DNA of 64,000 nucleotides from Paenibacillus thalictri (GCF_004307995.1 NZ_SIRE01000003.1:62001-126000), one strand, 5' to 3'. Shown: positions 15,121 to 24,066, numbered from the stretch's first letter. Made by a program: numbers and translations. Notes: a model not told the origin generated them from the sequence alone.

Positions 15121-16524
15121 ATGACGGACCAATCATCCGGACCGTTCCGGCTGGAGCGGGATATGATCGGGGAGCTCGCCGTTCCCATGGAAGCGTATTA
15201 CGGCATCAATACTCTGCGCACTTGCCGCAATCTGTCCTTCTCTAGGCGTCAGTTGGGCAGTTACCCGGGTTACATCCGCTCGTTGGCGCTGGTCAAAAAA
15301 GCGGCGGCCCTCGCCAATCTGGAGGCGGGCGAGCTGGATGGGGACAGGGCGCATCTGATCGCCACTGCCTGCGACTCATTGGCCGGAGGCGAGTACGCCG
15401 ACCAGTTTCCGGTCGACGTGCTGCATGGCGGCGGCGGGATCGGCATCAATATGAACATAAACGAGGTCATCGCCAATATCGGCAACGTATCGGCCGGACA
15501 TAAGCTGGGAGATAACGAGCCGCTTCACCCGGTGGAACATGTCAATATGTCGCAATCGACATCCGATGTCTGCCACACGGCGATGCGCATGACACTTGTC
15601 GGGGCATGGGCCGGACTAAAGCAGGAGCTGGACGGGCTGCACGGGCTGGCGAAAATGAAAGCGGCCGAATTCGCGGAGGTGCGGACGATCGCCCGCACGT
15701 GTTTGCAGGACGGCATGCCCGTCTCCTACGGCGATACGTTTGGCGGCTATGCCGCCTTGTTCGCCAGAAGAATCGGCGCCCTCGACAATGCGTTCGGAAA
15801 GCTGCAGAAAGTAAATCTGGGCGGAACGGTCATCGGCTCCGGCCTTGGAGCGCCGGAGGCGTACCGCCGGATGGTTATGGAGAAGCTGCGGGCGGTGACA
15901 GGCGAAAGCTACGTCTGGCGCGAGAGTCTGTACGATGCGGCGCAGAATCCGGACGATTTGGCGGAAGTGTCCGCTCAGCTCGCTTTGCTGGCGCAAGCGC
16001 TGCTGAAAGTAGCCAAAGACTTCCGGCTGCTTTCGTCCGGTCCCGAAGCCGGATTTGCCGAGCTTATCCTGCCTTCGGTGCAGGCAGGCTCCTCCTTTTT
16101 CCCGGGCAAGGTGAATCCGGTTGTGGCCGAGACGCTGATCCAGTGCTGTTTTCAGGTGATGGGCTGCGACCGAGTGGTGCAGGCGGCTGCGGAGCACGGC
16201 GAATTGAATCTGAACGTATGGGAGCCGGCTGCTGGCATTAACATTCTTGAAGCGGTGCAGATGCTTGAAGCAGCGGTCCGTCAGTTTGCGGAAAAATGCT
16301 TCAGCAGTGTGACGGTCAACCGGGAGCGCTGTGAGGCTTACGCCGGCAGCCTCATTCCGCTTGTTGTCGAGATGAAGGAAATATACGGCTACGCGGCCGT
16401 ATCTAGCTTGTTAAAAGAAGCGAAGCAGCAGGGCAAAGACCCCAAAACATGGCTAAAACAAGGAGGAGAACGAGATGGAGCAGGCGTGTCTGGATTGGGC
16501 GAACGAATGGCTGAAGACAACTAA
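15121..16524 (+). CDS. Aspartase/fumarase-superfamily lyase with divergent active site
   Basis: A 467-residue lyase. The superfamily signature GSSFFPGKVNP is at residues 323-333 with the catalytic serine in the GSS loop, and HVNMSQSTSDV marks the second conserved region. The substrate-binding segments differ from true aspartases and fumarases: the usual GT(S/Q)xNMNxNEV loop reads GIGINMNINEV, TND reads TSD, and GRT(H/Q)LQDA reads ARTCLQDG. The fold and elimination chemistry are therefore likely kept while the substrate is not aspartate or malate. Ergothionase, which removes trimethylamine by 1,2-elimination, is, as I recall, related to this superfamily, making elimination of an ammonium group attractive here. 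GGAGGGA precedes ATG 15121. It overlaps the next gene by 50 bases. Confidence 0.88.
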   Translation: MTDQSSGPFRLERDMIGELAVPMEAYYGINTLRTCRNLSFSRRQLGSYPGYIRSLALVKKAAALANLEAGELDGDRAHLIATACDSLAGGEYADQFPVDVLHGGGGIGINMNINEVIANIGNVSAGHKLGDNEPLHPVEHVNMSQSTSDVCHTAMRMTLVGAWAGLKQELDGLHGLAKMKAAEFAEVRTIARTCLQDGMPVSYGDTFGGYAALFARRIGALDNAFGKLQKVNLGGTVIGSGLGAPEAYRRMVMEKLRAVTGESYVWRESLYDAAQNPDDLAEVSAQLALLAQALLKVAKDFRLLSSGPEAGFAELILPSVQAGSSFFPGKVNPVVAETLIQCCFQVMGCDRVVQAAAEHGELNLNVWEPAAGINILEAVQMLEAAVRQFAEKCFSSVTVNRERCEAYAGSLIPLVVEMKEIYGYAAVSSLLKEAKQQGKDPKTWLKQGGERDGAGVSGLGERMAEDN

Positions 16525-17962
16525 GAAGCTTTATATCAACGGGGAATGGATCGAGGGCGGCGGAGCGGCGCTGGAAACGGTCAATCCGGCCAACGGACGG
16601 ACGATCGGCGCTTTTCATGGAGCGGCCAAGGAAGACGTGGACGCGGCCGTGGCGGCTGCGAATAGTGCGTTCCGGACCGGCCCATGGAAGGAAATGAGCC
16701 GCAAGGAGCGGGCTAAGGTGCTGCACCGGATCGCTGATGCGATCCGCAGCCATCACGCCGAACTCGCGACATTGGAATCGCTTGACAACGGCAAGTTGTA
16801 CAAGGAATCGTTTGAGGACGATGTTCCGGAATGCGCCGATATTTTCGATTATTACGCGGGGTGGACCGATAAGTTTTATGGAGACACCTGCCCGGTAGAA
16901 GGATCTTATCTGAGTTACACGACCCGGGAGCCGGTCGGGGTATGCGGTCAGATCGTACCGTGGAATTTCCCGCTGCTCATGGCCTGCTGGAAACTTGCGC
17001 CCGCACTGGCGATGGGCAATACGGTCGTGCTTAAGCCATCCAGCGCGACTTCGCTGTCGGCGATCCGCTTATTTGAAATTTTGCACGAAGAGGCCATTCT
17101 GCCCCCTGGTACGATCAACCTTATATTGGGCAGCGGCAGCATCGGTACGGCGATTACGAAACATATGGACGTGCATAAAGTGTCCTTTACCGGCAGCACC
17201 GGGGTCGGCAAGCAGCTTGTCCACGATTCGGCCGACTCCAACCTGAAGACGGTTACGCTTGAATTGGGCGGGAAATCGCCGAATATTGTGTTCGCCGACG
17301 TTCCGGACCTGGATTTTGCCGTCGAGCGCTCCTTCTACGGTTTGTTCACGCACAAAGGGGAGAAGTGTTCGGCTCCGACCCGCCTGCTTGTGCAGGAAAG
17401 CATTTACGATACGTTCGTAGAGCGGCTGGCCCGGCTTGCGGACAGCTACGTGTGCGGCGATCCCTTCGATCCGTCCAGCGACCAAGGGGCGCAATGCACG
17501 AAGGCGCATATGGAGAGCATTTTGCGTTATATCGAGATTGGCGTACAGGAGGGAGCCCGCGTTGCGGCCGGCGGCCGGCGCGATACGGAAGGAACAAACG
17601 GCGACGGCTATTATGTGCGGCCGACGATTTTCGCCGACGTCTCAAACGATATGCGCATCGCGCAAGAGGAAATTTTCGGTCCGGTGCTTGTCGTCATTCC
17701 GTTTAAGGACGAAGAGGAGGCGGTCCGGCTGGCTAACGACTCGATATACGGGCTTGCGGCCGGTGTTTGGACAAACGATGTGTCGCGCGCCCATCGGGTG
17801 GCGAACCGCTTGGAGGCCGGCATGGTGTTCGTCAACAAGTATGGCTGCTACGATTTTGCAAGTCCGTTCGGAGGAGCAAAGCAGAGCGGCTGGGGCAAGG
17901 AATACGCGATCCACTCACTTGAGTCGTACACCAAAGTGAAATCGATCTGGGTAAAAATTTAA
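16475..17962 (+). CDS. NAD(P)-dependent aldehyde dehydrogenase (betaine-aldehyde-type)
   Basis: A 495-residue ALDH: Rossmann region (PWNFPLLMACWKLAPALAMGNTVVLKPSS), FTGSTGVGK, general base E263 (LELGGKSPN) and catalytic C298. The motif around the cysteine reads THKGEKCSAPTR, so the usual Asn before the KG/QG is His, an unusual variant. It oxidises an aldehyde to its acid in the cytoplasm. The ATG has an excellent AAGGAGGAG site and lies inside the lyase gene (50-base overlap), a translationally coupled arrangement. With the following alcohol dehydrogenase it forms the alcohol-aldehyde-acid pair known from choline-type pathways; the actual substrate is unknown. Confidence 0.93.
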   Translation: MEQACLDWANEWLKTTKKLYINGEWIEGGGAALETVNPANGRTIGAFHGAAKEDVDAAVAAANSAFRTGPWKEMSRKERAKVLHRIADAIRSHHAELATLESLDNGKLYKESFEDDVPECADIFDYYAGWTDKFYGDTCPVEGSYLSYTTREPVGVCGQIVPWNFPLLMACWKLAPALAMGNTVVLKPSSATSLSAIRLFEILHEEAILPPGTINLILGSGSIGTAITKHMDVHKVSFTGSTGVGKQLVHDSADSNLKTVTLELGGKSPNIVFADVPDLDFAVERSFYGLFTHKGEKCSAPTRLLVQESIYDTFVERLARLADSYVCGDPFDPSSDQGAQCTKAHMESILRYIEIGVQEGARVAAGGRRDTEGTNGDGYYVRPTIFADVSNDMRIAQEEIFGPVLVVIPFKDEEEAVRLANDSIYGLAAGVWTNDVSRAHRVANRLEAGMVFVNKYGCYDFASPFGGAKQSGWGKEYAIHSLESYTKVKSIWVKI

Positions 17963-17999
17963 CCAGTTTTACATTATAGAGAGAACGGGAGAATGCACG

Positions 18000-19109
18000 G
18001 TGGACATGAAAGCTGCAGTAATGAGAGAAGTAGGCAAGCCGCTTACGATTGAGCGAGTGCAACTGGCGCCGCCGGGGCCTGGCGAGGTGCTGGTGAAAGT
18101 GGAGGCGTCCGGCGTCTGCCACAGCGATTTAAACAGTCTGATGGATGAATCTACGCCAACACCGTCCATTTTGGGCCATGAGGGCGCGGGTATCGTAGTC
18201 GAGGTCGGCCCGAATGTTCGCCATGTACGTCCGGGCGATAAAGTGGCGCTGAGCTGGGTGCCGTTTTGCGGAGTGTGTCCGTTCTGCGAGCAAGGGCAGG
18301 TGCATCTTTGCGAGTCCGCTTTCGGACCGATGTTTAACGGGACTTTACTGGACGGTACATCCAGGCTGAGCCAGGGAGGACAACAAATGTACCATTACTC
18401 CCTGCTCTCCACGTTCGCCGAATATACGGTGGTTGCCGAGCGGTCCTGCGTCAAGCTGCCGGACGAGATGCCGCTTGTTCAAGCCTCGCTGCTGGGCTGC
18501 GGCGTAGCGACCGGCTACGGCGCTGCGGTTAATGCGGCGAAGGTGACACCCGGCTCGTCGGTAGCCATCTTTGGGATCGGCGGCGTTGGCATCAACGCGA
18601 TCCAAGGAGCGCGAATCGCAGGGGCTTCGAAGATCATCGCGTGCGACGTGAAGCCGAAAAACCTTGAGCTGGCCAGAGCTTACGGAGCGACACATACAGT
18701 CAATGTGGCGGAGCAGGATACGGTCGAGGCGTTAAAAGAGCTGACCGGCGGCTACGGGGTACAATTTGCGATCGATGCTTCGGGCAATACGAATGCGGGC
18801 AGCAGCGCCTGGCAGGCGACACGGAAGGGCGGCACGACGGTTGTCGTCGGAGCGTATCATCCGCAGAAGCAGCTGAGCCTTCCGGCGGGCGGCTTCCACC
18901 GCGTCGGTAAAACGCTTAAAGGCAGCTTCTATGGCGACATTCATCCGCTGCGGGATATTGCGGCTCTTGCACAGCTTTATCTGGACGGCAAGCTGATGTT
19001 GGACGAGCTTGTGCTTGAGCAAATCCCGCTTGAAGACATCAATCGCGCATTCGATTCGTTCCACGACTGCAATTGTGTCAATGTGGGACGAAGTGTCATT
19101 GTGCTGTAA
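18000..19109 (+). CDS. Zinc-dependent alcohol dehydrogenase (class III-like MDR)
   Basis: A 369-residue medium-chain dehydrogenase. Catalytic zinc ligands are in GVCHSD and GHEGAG, and four structural-zinc cysteines are in CGVCPFCEQGQVHLC. The NAD-binding motif is GIGGVGINAIQGARIAGASKIIACD. It converts an alcohol to an aldehyde (or the reverse) using NAD. GTG 18000 has GGGAGA eight bases upstream; an in-frame ATG at 18006 is the alternative. It follows the ALDH by 37 bases in the sigma-54 operon. Together they would oxidise a primary alcohol to a carboxylate. Confidence 0.93.
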   Translation: MDMKAAVMREVGKPLTIERVQLAPPGPGEVLVKVEASGVCHSDLNSLMDESTPTPSILGHEGAGIVVEVGPNVRHVRPGDKVALSWVPFCGVCPFCEQGQVHLCESAFGPMFNGTLLDGTSRLSQGGQQMYHYSLLSTFAEYTVVAERSCVKLPDEMPLVQASLLGCGVATGYGAAVNAAKVTPGSSVAIFGIGGVGINAIQGARIAGASKIIACDVKPKNLELARAYGATHTVNVAEQDTVEALKELTGGYGVQFAIDASGNTNAGSSAWQATRKGGTTVVVGAYHPQKQLSLPAGGFHRVGKTLKGSFYGDIHPLRDIAALAQLYLDGKLMLDELVLEQIPLEDINRAFDSFHDCNCVNVGRSVIVL

Positions 19110-19172
19110 CGCAACACGGGGGATTCGGCTTCAGCCGGCTTCTCCCGTTTCGCTGCTGGGGGGCGAACCGTC

Positions 19173-19718
19173 ATGTGGCCAACGTTGGCGACCATTCTCG
19201 TCATTCAAATTGTGTACGTATCCTGTTTAACCGTTCGCCAAATTTTTACGCTGAAAGGCTACCGCTACATGGCTGCCTTCCTCAGCTCGATCGATATTAT
19301 GGTTTATGTAATTGGGTTTAAGCTCGTATTGGACCATCTCGACCAACCCGCCAGTCTGATCGTCTACTGCCTTGGTTACGGATTAGGCATTCTGATCGGC
19401 ATTCACATCGAAGAACGGCTGGCGCTTGGTTATGCCAACGTCCAAATTTTCCTGAAGCACGGCGGTTTGGAACTTGCCCAGGAGCTGAGAGCCAAAGGTT
19501 ACGGGCTGACGATCTGGCATGCCGAGGGTATCCATGGGGAAAGCCTTGTTTTTTCCATTATTATTCCGCGCAAAAAACAGTCCGGGCTTTACCGGGAAAT
19601 CGTAAAGCTGGACCCAAGTGTTTTTATCGTCTCTTACGAGGCCAAATATTATCGGGGCGGATTTTTGAGCAAAGTGCCGGGCAAGCCGCCCGGAATCAGC
19701 AAGGAGACCAGCTTATGA
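19173..19718 (+). CDS. UPF0316/DUF2179 membrane protein
   Basis: A 181-residue protein with three N-terminal membrane helices (about 1-75) followed by a soluble C-terminal DUF2179 domain (HGESLVFSIIIPRKKQSGLYREIVKLDPSVFIVSYEAKYY). It matches the UPF0316 family of small Firmicute membrane proteins whose function is unknown; DUF2179 domains in relatives bind small ligands. A GGGGGG stretch 12 bases before the ATG may serve as ribosome site. It overlaps the next gene by four bases (ATGA), so the two are co-translated, probably as the tail of the sigma-54 operon. Confidence 0.85.
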   Translation: MWPTLATILVIQIVYVSCLTVRQIFTLKGYRYMAAFLSSIDIMVYVIGFKLVLDHLDQPASLIVYCLGYGLGILIGIHIEERLALGYANVQIFLKHGGLELAQELRAKGYGLTIWHAEGIHGESLVFSIIIPRKKQSGLYREIVKLDPSVFIVSYEAKYYRGGFLSKVPGKPPGISKETSL

Positions 19719-20422
19719 ACGAAACCGTATGCATCACCGGAGCGAGCCGCGGATTGGGGCTGGAACTAGCCCGGCTGTTTTATGCCCGCAGCTACCGGGT
19801 GTTCCCGGTCGTCCGGTCGTCCGCTGCCGCAGAAGCGCTGCTTCGCGAAATGCCGGACTGCCGCCCGATTATGGCGGATGTCGCCGACGATAATTGCACG
19901 GCTGTGATAAACGGGGCTTTAAGCGGACAAGCCGAATCGCTTGATCTTTTGATCAACAACGCGGGAATTTCCGGCACCGCCGACGGCTTGGAGCAAGTCA
20001 CCACAAACGAAGTCGGAGAGCTGTTTAATGTGCACGGTTTGGGCATCATTCGCACCGTTCAGGGCGCTTTGCCGATGCTGGAACGGTCGGCTCGTCCGAG
20101 AATCATCAATATTTCGTCGCGTTTGGCGTCTTTGACCAAGACGGCGGCCGGCGAGTTTAATCACGGAGGTTTCACGTATTCGTACCGGATGGCCAAAGCC
20201 GCGCAAAATATGCTGACGCTTTGTTTGCATCAGGAGCTAAGTGAAAGAGGCGTTCATGTGAGCGCCGTACATCCCGGTAAAATACTCGCCGGCTGCGCCT
20301 CACATGACGCTAATTTAACGCCGGGCGAAGCCGCCGAGCGAATATTCGAATGGTGCCGGACGGCAGGTCCCCACAATTCCGGTCAATTCGTCGAAGCGGG
20401 CGCCGGAATCCTGCCTTGGTAA
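19715..20422 (+). CDS. Short-chain dehydrogenase/reductase
   Basis: A 235-residue SDR: TGASRGLGLELARLF cofactor motif at the N-terminus, NNAG at about residues 80-90, catalytic Ser in NISSRLAS and a YRMAK active-site Tyr/Lys pair. It resembles the CsgA-like SDR branch and performs NAD(P)-dependent alcohol/carbonyl interconversion. ATGA overlap with the DUF2179 gene suggests co-expression. Whether it acts on an intermediate of the pathway encoded upstream is unknown. A hairpin follows at 20446. Confidence 0.88.
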   Translation: MNETVCITGASRGLGLELARLFYARSYRVFPVVRSSAAAEALLREMPDCRPIMADVADDNCTAVINGALSGQAESLDLLINNAGISGTADGLEQVTTNEVGELFNVHGLGIIRTVQGALPMLERSARPRIINISSRLASLTKTAAGEFNHGGFTYSYRMAKAAQNMLTLCLHQELSERGVHVSAVHPGKILAGCASHDANLTPGEAAERIFEWCRTAGPHNSGQFVEAGAGILPW

Positions 20423-20445
20423 TGCGTCCGGGTCAAATGTATAAA

Positions 20446-20473
20446 AAGGGGAGCCGTTTTTGCGGTTCCCCTT
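20446..20473. terminator. Bidirectional hairpin after the sigma-54 operon
   Basis: AAGGGGAGCCG pairs with CGGTTCCCCTT. The T run is better on the minus strand (CCCCTTTTTAT), so it may terminate both the operon (+) and the decayed SnoaL gene (-). Confidence 0.65.
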
Positions 20474-20530
20474 AATACTAAGCCGATCTGTCGAGGTTAG
20501 CCAGCGTTGATGTATCAAGTCATCGTCGGG

Positions 20531-20931
20531 TCAATTGCCCCGAATTTGATGCCACATGGTCACCATATCAATCCACCCGCGGTGTTCGGCAATTTTGCCC
20601 TCCGCTAAACGGTATTGCCTGTATAGGATGACATCGATGCAATTGCCGGTAGGTGCGGTTCCAAAAAACATACCTTGATGGCTGCCTTTCACGTTCATTT
20701 TCACAAGCACTTTGTCCCCTTGACCGATAATTTCTTCCACCGTGTAGCGTTTATCGGGAAATGCGTCCAGATCGTTGAGGCGAATTTTTTCAAGCCTTCC
20801 TTGGACTGATAAGCCAGCTCCTGGTAATCGTCTGACAGAAACCGATCCACACAATCCAACTCGCTTCGATTCCAAAATACCTGGATAAATTCATTAACCG
20901 TTTCCACATTACGCTGTTCCATCGTTTTCAT
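20531..20931 (-). pseudogene. SnoaL-like ester cyclase, broken by a one-base deletion
   Basis: Two overlapping frames encode the halves of one SnoaL/NTF2-like protein. The first reads MKTMEQRNVETVNEFIQVFW ... KEGLKKFASTI, and the second continues DAFPDKRYTVEEIIGQGDKVLVK ... HRGWIDMVTMWHQIRGN. At about 20770 the sequence GATCTGGAC would restore the frame as Thr-Ile-Leu-Asp-Ala-Phe-Pro if one C were added. The start has AAGGAGA at proper distance, and an otherwise intact protein of about 133 residues would result. This is either a recent pseudogene or a sequencing error. Confidence 0.82.
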
Positions 20932-20961
20932 ATTCAAGCATCTCCTTATCCTTTTGGATGA

Positions 20962-21114
20962 ATGAACCGTTTTGACGTAACGGTTGTGCATGATGAATTT
21001 GAACCAGGCTTTCACACTGCAAAAATTCTTGAAAACGGACTGCCGATCGTGCTTTCGGGCACGAAGATGCTGCTTGAGACCGGTGGGACACTTGCTGGCG
21101 ATGCATCCGAATAA
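20962..21114 (+). pseudogene. C-terminal fragment of an AHSA1/SRPBCC-domain protein
   Basis: A 50-codon open stretch reads FDVTVVHDEFEPG ... LENGLPIVLSGTKMLLETGGTL, matching the C-terminal end of Hsp90-activator-homologue (AHSA1) START-like domains, where 'HDGFE' and 'LSGLKTLLETG' are typical. No N-terminal part is present: the upstream strand is occupied by the SnoaL gene start. It is a remnant, not a functional gene. Confidence 0.6.
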
Positions 21115-21245
21115 ACGGGATGATGATTGAGCAGGGATACCGAAGCTCAGGGGTTGTAAATTACTCCATCATAGAAACGATAACGCTAATTTTGACGAGA
21201 TATGCAGCCGCTCCCATAAGGTGATATAAACATCGGTTTACTCGA

Positions 21246-21296
21246 TAAAAAAAGCAACTGCTCTGCCCTTGTTTGAAAAGAGCAAAGCGGTTGCTA
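21246..21296 (-). terminator. Terminator of the Rpn-family gene remnant
   Basis: AGCAACTGCTCT pairs with AGAGCAAAGCGGTTGCT. On the minus strand the stem ends in TTGCTTTTTTT, a good intrinsic terminator downstream of 21374. Confidence 0.7.
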
Positions 21297-21373
21297 TGTT
21301 CCGCCGCGGCGTTTGTTTGGCAGTCTCTTCATTCATTTTGAAGCACCCGCGATTTGATTTATCGATACCTGAA

Positions 21374-22208
21374 TTATTGAATCGGCTTCAGTGCTTTGAC
21401 TTCGGATTCGGATAATCCGCTAGCTTTGGCGATCACTGGAATTTCGATTCCCATTGCAAGCATGTTTTTGGCAATTTCAATGGCTTTGGCATGTTCCCCC
21501 TCAGTCCGTCCTATTGCCTGTCCTATTGCCCGGCCTTCTTCTAACCCTCTTTTAAGCCCCTTTTCCGTAGCCCATTCAATCATGGAAGCTTCATCGTGCA
21601 AATACTTTTGCCGTTCCTCATACAAGCGGCGGGCTTCCTTATCCTGGCTCAGGAACTCCAGCGTATCCATCGCTTTTTTCAGTGGCGGTTCATTCATTCG
21701 AAGCACCTCCCAATTCGATTTGTTGGCCCCCTTCAGGAACAATAACCAATTAATCAGGCCCCCTTTCATCGGAAGCGCTTGATCATCCAGTTTAGCCAAT
21801 TCCATGAAATGGACTTCAAGATCATCACACAACTCAAGGCCTGTTTGATCTTCTCGAAGATGAAATACATTATGGTAGCGGTCGTTTTCAATAAATGAGT
21901 AGTTTAAAATATTGATGGTTCAATATCATATTTATTAAAAAGCTGCATTTCAATATTAAGCAACTTGCCTTCGACGGTTTTCGCCCAAATATCAAAAATG
22001 GATTGTTTATCAAACGGGGCGTCTTTATCTGCATAGGGATTGAGCAGGATGATTTCCGTCAGCGGCGGCTCACCTGATTCCGTAAAAGTTCGATTCAAGA
22101 ATGCGAGCAGCACATCTTTATTTTCTTCACTTCCAAAAATTCGTTTGAAAACAAAGTCGTTTCGGGGATCGAGTAAATCCGGAATCAGGAAATAAATTCC
22201 ATTTTTCC
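21374..22208 (-). pseudogene. Rpn-family (PD-(D/E)XK) recombination-promoting nuclease, decayed
   Basis: The reverse strand contains LIPDLLDPRNDFVFKRIFGSEENKDVLLAFLNRTF ... IEMQLFNKYDIE, the N-terminal nuclease part of Rpn/COG5464 proteins. After a frame change at about 21920 it continues TINILNYSFIENDRYHNVFHLRE ... CDDLEVHFMELAKL and a Glu/Ala-rich tail ending ALKPIQ. About 35 residues that normally lie between the two parts are missing, and the first codons before LIPDLL are also out of frame with the ATG. So at least two lesions are visible. These genes behave as mobile or toxin-like accessory elements, and this copy is dead. Confidence 0.8.
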
Positions 22209-22531
22209 TTAATTATACTATGCAGACTGTGTATTTTTGTAGACTACGCATCACAAGAGCAGATAAGGTCACTTAAAAAAAGGGAAATCTGCATTCTAAA
22301 TGATCTTTCGGATGAATCGGTTCCTATTGTACCCCATGGAAATTAAGTAGCCTGATAGAAATCCACTGACTGAAATTGTCAGCGATTTTGCAGTAGAATC
22401 AAACTGTATACGCCGAAGCGATATGCAGTTTCGCAACAAGAACTTCCGTTAATCCGCAGCTATCGATCCTCGAAGTGCCTGGATAGATTTGTTTTATAAT
22501 GGATACACAAGCTGGAATAGGGGGAATGAAA

Positions 22532-23146
22532 GTGGTAAGCACTATTTTTAGGCAGGAACTCAAAAAAGCCACGGGAGTAACTTGGGAAAAATGGATAGCA
22601 AAACTGCAGGACAGCGTAAATCCAACATGGTCCCACGAGCAGATAAAAAATCATATTTGCGATACTTACGGAGCAACGGAGGAGTGGGGAGAATGGCTTG
22701 CTGTCATATACGGTCAATTGCTGGGTCGTCTGCCTTCTGGCATTACCAAAGATGCGGGCGTCCAAATAGGGGTTCGTAAAACGGTGGCGTTGACCAAGGA
22801 ACAAGCCTGGAACTGGTTGGTTTCGCCGCAAGGCTTGCGGTGGTGGATTGGGAACGTCGCTTCCTTTCAAGCGCAGAAGGGGTTTGAATTTACATCTGCA
22901 GAGGGGGTCACCGGGACATTATCTGTGGTCGAGCCTTATCATAAGCTCCGCATGACTTGGCAACGCAAGGAATGGGAGAAACCATCGCGTCTGCAAATGT
23001 ACGTATTATCCACGCAAACGGGGAAGACAACAATCGCGATTCACCAGGAAATGCTGGAAGACGTCTATATGAGGGAAATGATGCGGCGGCATTGGGATGA
23101 GATGCTGAATCATATCATAGATCATGTGGTGGCGGGCAATAAGTAA
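22532..23146 (+). CDS. SRPBCC (AHSA1-like) protein with N-terminal helical domain
   Basis: About 204 residues. The first 70 (TWEKWIAKLQDSVNPTWSHEQIKNHICDTYGATEEWGEWLAVIYGQLLG) resemble the DUF4287-type helical domain. The rest is a START-like SRPBCC domain (TKEQAWNWLVSPQGLRWWIGNV ... HWDEMLNHIIDHVV). The start is uncertain: GTG 22532 has AGGGGG at about six bases, ATG 22526 is too close to that site, and ATG 22499 has none. The function is unknown; such proteins bind hydrophobic ligands. It is a second, intact SRPBCC gene close to the fragment at 20962, but the two are not obviously copies. Confidence 0.75.
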   Translation: MVSTIFRQELKKATGVTWEKWIAKLQDSVNPTWSHEQIKNHICDTYGATEEWGEWLAVIYGQLLGRLPSGITKDAGVQIGVRKTVALTKEQAWNWLVSPQGLRWWIGNVASFQAQKGFEFTSAEGVTGTLSVVEPYHKLRMTWQRKEWEKPSRLQMYVLSTQTGKTTIAIHQEMLEDVYMREMMRRHWDEMLNHIIDHVVAGNK

Positions 23147-23261
23147 TCGAATTACTACATCGTCCGCCTTTATCCTCTGGAACCGTGCGGCAGCAGATTC
23201 AAAAGGGTTTACCGATTATACCGGGGCCGTTTCCATGAATCGCCGCACAACTCCCCTCCAT

Positions 23262-23840
23262 TTACTTCGAACGTATCCCTGCAAATGAATAGTTCACTAG
23301 ATGTTCCACGTAAACATCATCCATATGTTCGCCTAGTACAAGCAATCTGTAAAATATCGGCCCATAAATCAAATCGATGCTTAGTTCAATATTTAGGTCT
23401 TCTTTTAATTCCCCGCGCTGAACTCCCCGTGCCAGCAGTTGTCCGGCTTCAAGCCGCCGAGGTTGAAAGTAACGTGTCCGGTATGCCTCAGCCAATCCCG
23501 AATCAAACTGCCCTTCGCCAATCAGCTCTTTAATAATTTTGCCATCCGGACTTAACATAAACCGAGTTACATTCCTGACATGGTCAAGGATATCTTGAAG
23601 GACAGAGCCCGTGTCAGGGACGGGCAATCTTGCGGTAGCGGCGGATAGGAAGCCGTCCATCACGACGGCAGCTTTGTTGGGCCACCATTTATAGATCGTC
23701 GCTTTACTGACCCCCGCACGTTCCGCGATTTTTTCTACAGTAACCGTTCCAAAACCGCACTCCAACAATAAATCATAAGAAGCGGAAAGGATCGCTTTTT
23801 CCGTTTCAACATTTCGTGGACGTCCTCTTTTGGCATTCAT
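23262..23840 (-). CDS. TetR-family transcriptional regulator
   Basis: A 192-residue repressor starting MNAKRGRPRNVETEKAILSA. The TetR HTH is in residues 10-60 (GTVTVEKIAERAGVSKATIYKWWPNKAAVV), with a C-terminal ligand/dimer domain of the TetR_C_11 kind. AAGGGAGAA precedes ATG 23840; a TTG at 23882 would lengthen it without a ribosome site. It is divergent from an MFS pump with three similar boxes in the 226-base gap, so it probably represses the pump and itself until an inducer binds. Confidence 0.9.
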   Translation of the reverse strand: MNAKRGRPRNVETEKAILSASYDLLLECGFGTVTVEKIAERAGVSKATIYKWWPNKAAVVMDGFLSAATARLPVPDTGSVLQDILDHVRNVTRFMLSPDGKIIKELIGEGQFDSGLAEAYRTRYFQPRRLEAGQLLARGVQRGELKEDLNIELSIDLIYGPIFYRLLVLGEHMDDVYVEHLVNYSFAGIRSK

Positions 23841-23893
23841 CTGAATTTTCTCCCTTAAATCGGATGACTCCGAATGATACAAAATTTAAATAC

Positions 23894-24000
23894 GATACGT
23901 TCATTATATTAAATTTTCGAAAACAATAAAATACCCATTTACAAAACTATACGTTCAGTATATTATTAGTCCATTAATTAATAAACTGTACGTTCATTAT
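23894..24000. promoter_or_regulatory. Three TetR-type boxes between tetR and the MFS gene
   Basis: The motif ACGTTCAKTAT occurs three times, starting about 23896, 23951 and 23990. The middle copy is a clean inverted repeat, TATAC-GTTCA-GTATA (23948-23962). All three lie only in this divergent gap, so they are the expected operators of the TetR regulator. Confidence 0.75.
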
Positions 24001-24066
24001 TTATTATGGATTCCAAGTAATCCATATCGCTTTATAAGTGTGTACCAAAAATAGGAGGAGATTGTT

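Noticed and set aside
20909..21106. Minus-strand frame overlapping the SnoaL start
   Set aside because: Antisense shadow of the AHSA1 remnant; no ribosome site or recognisable domain.
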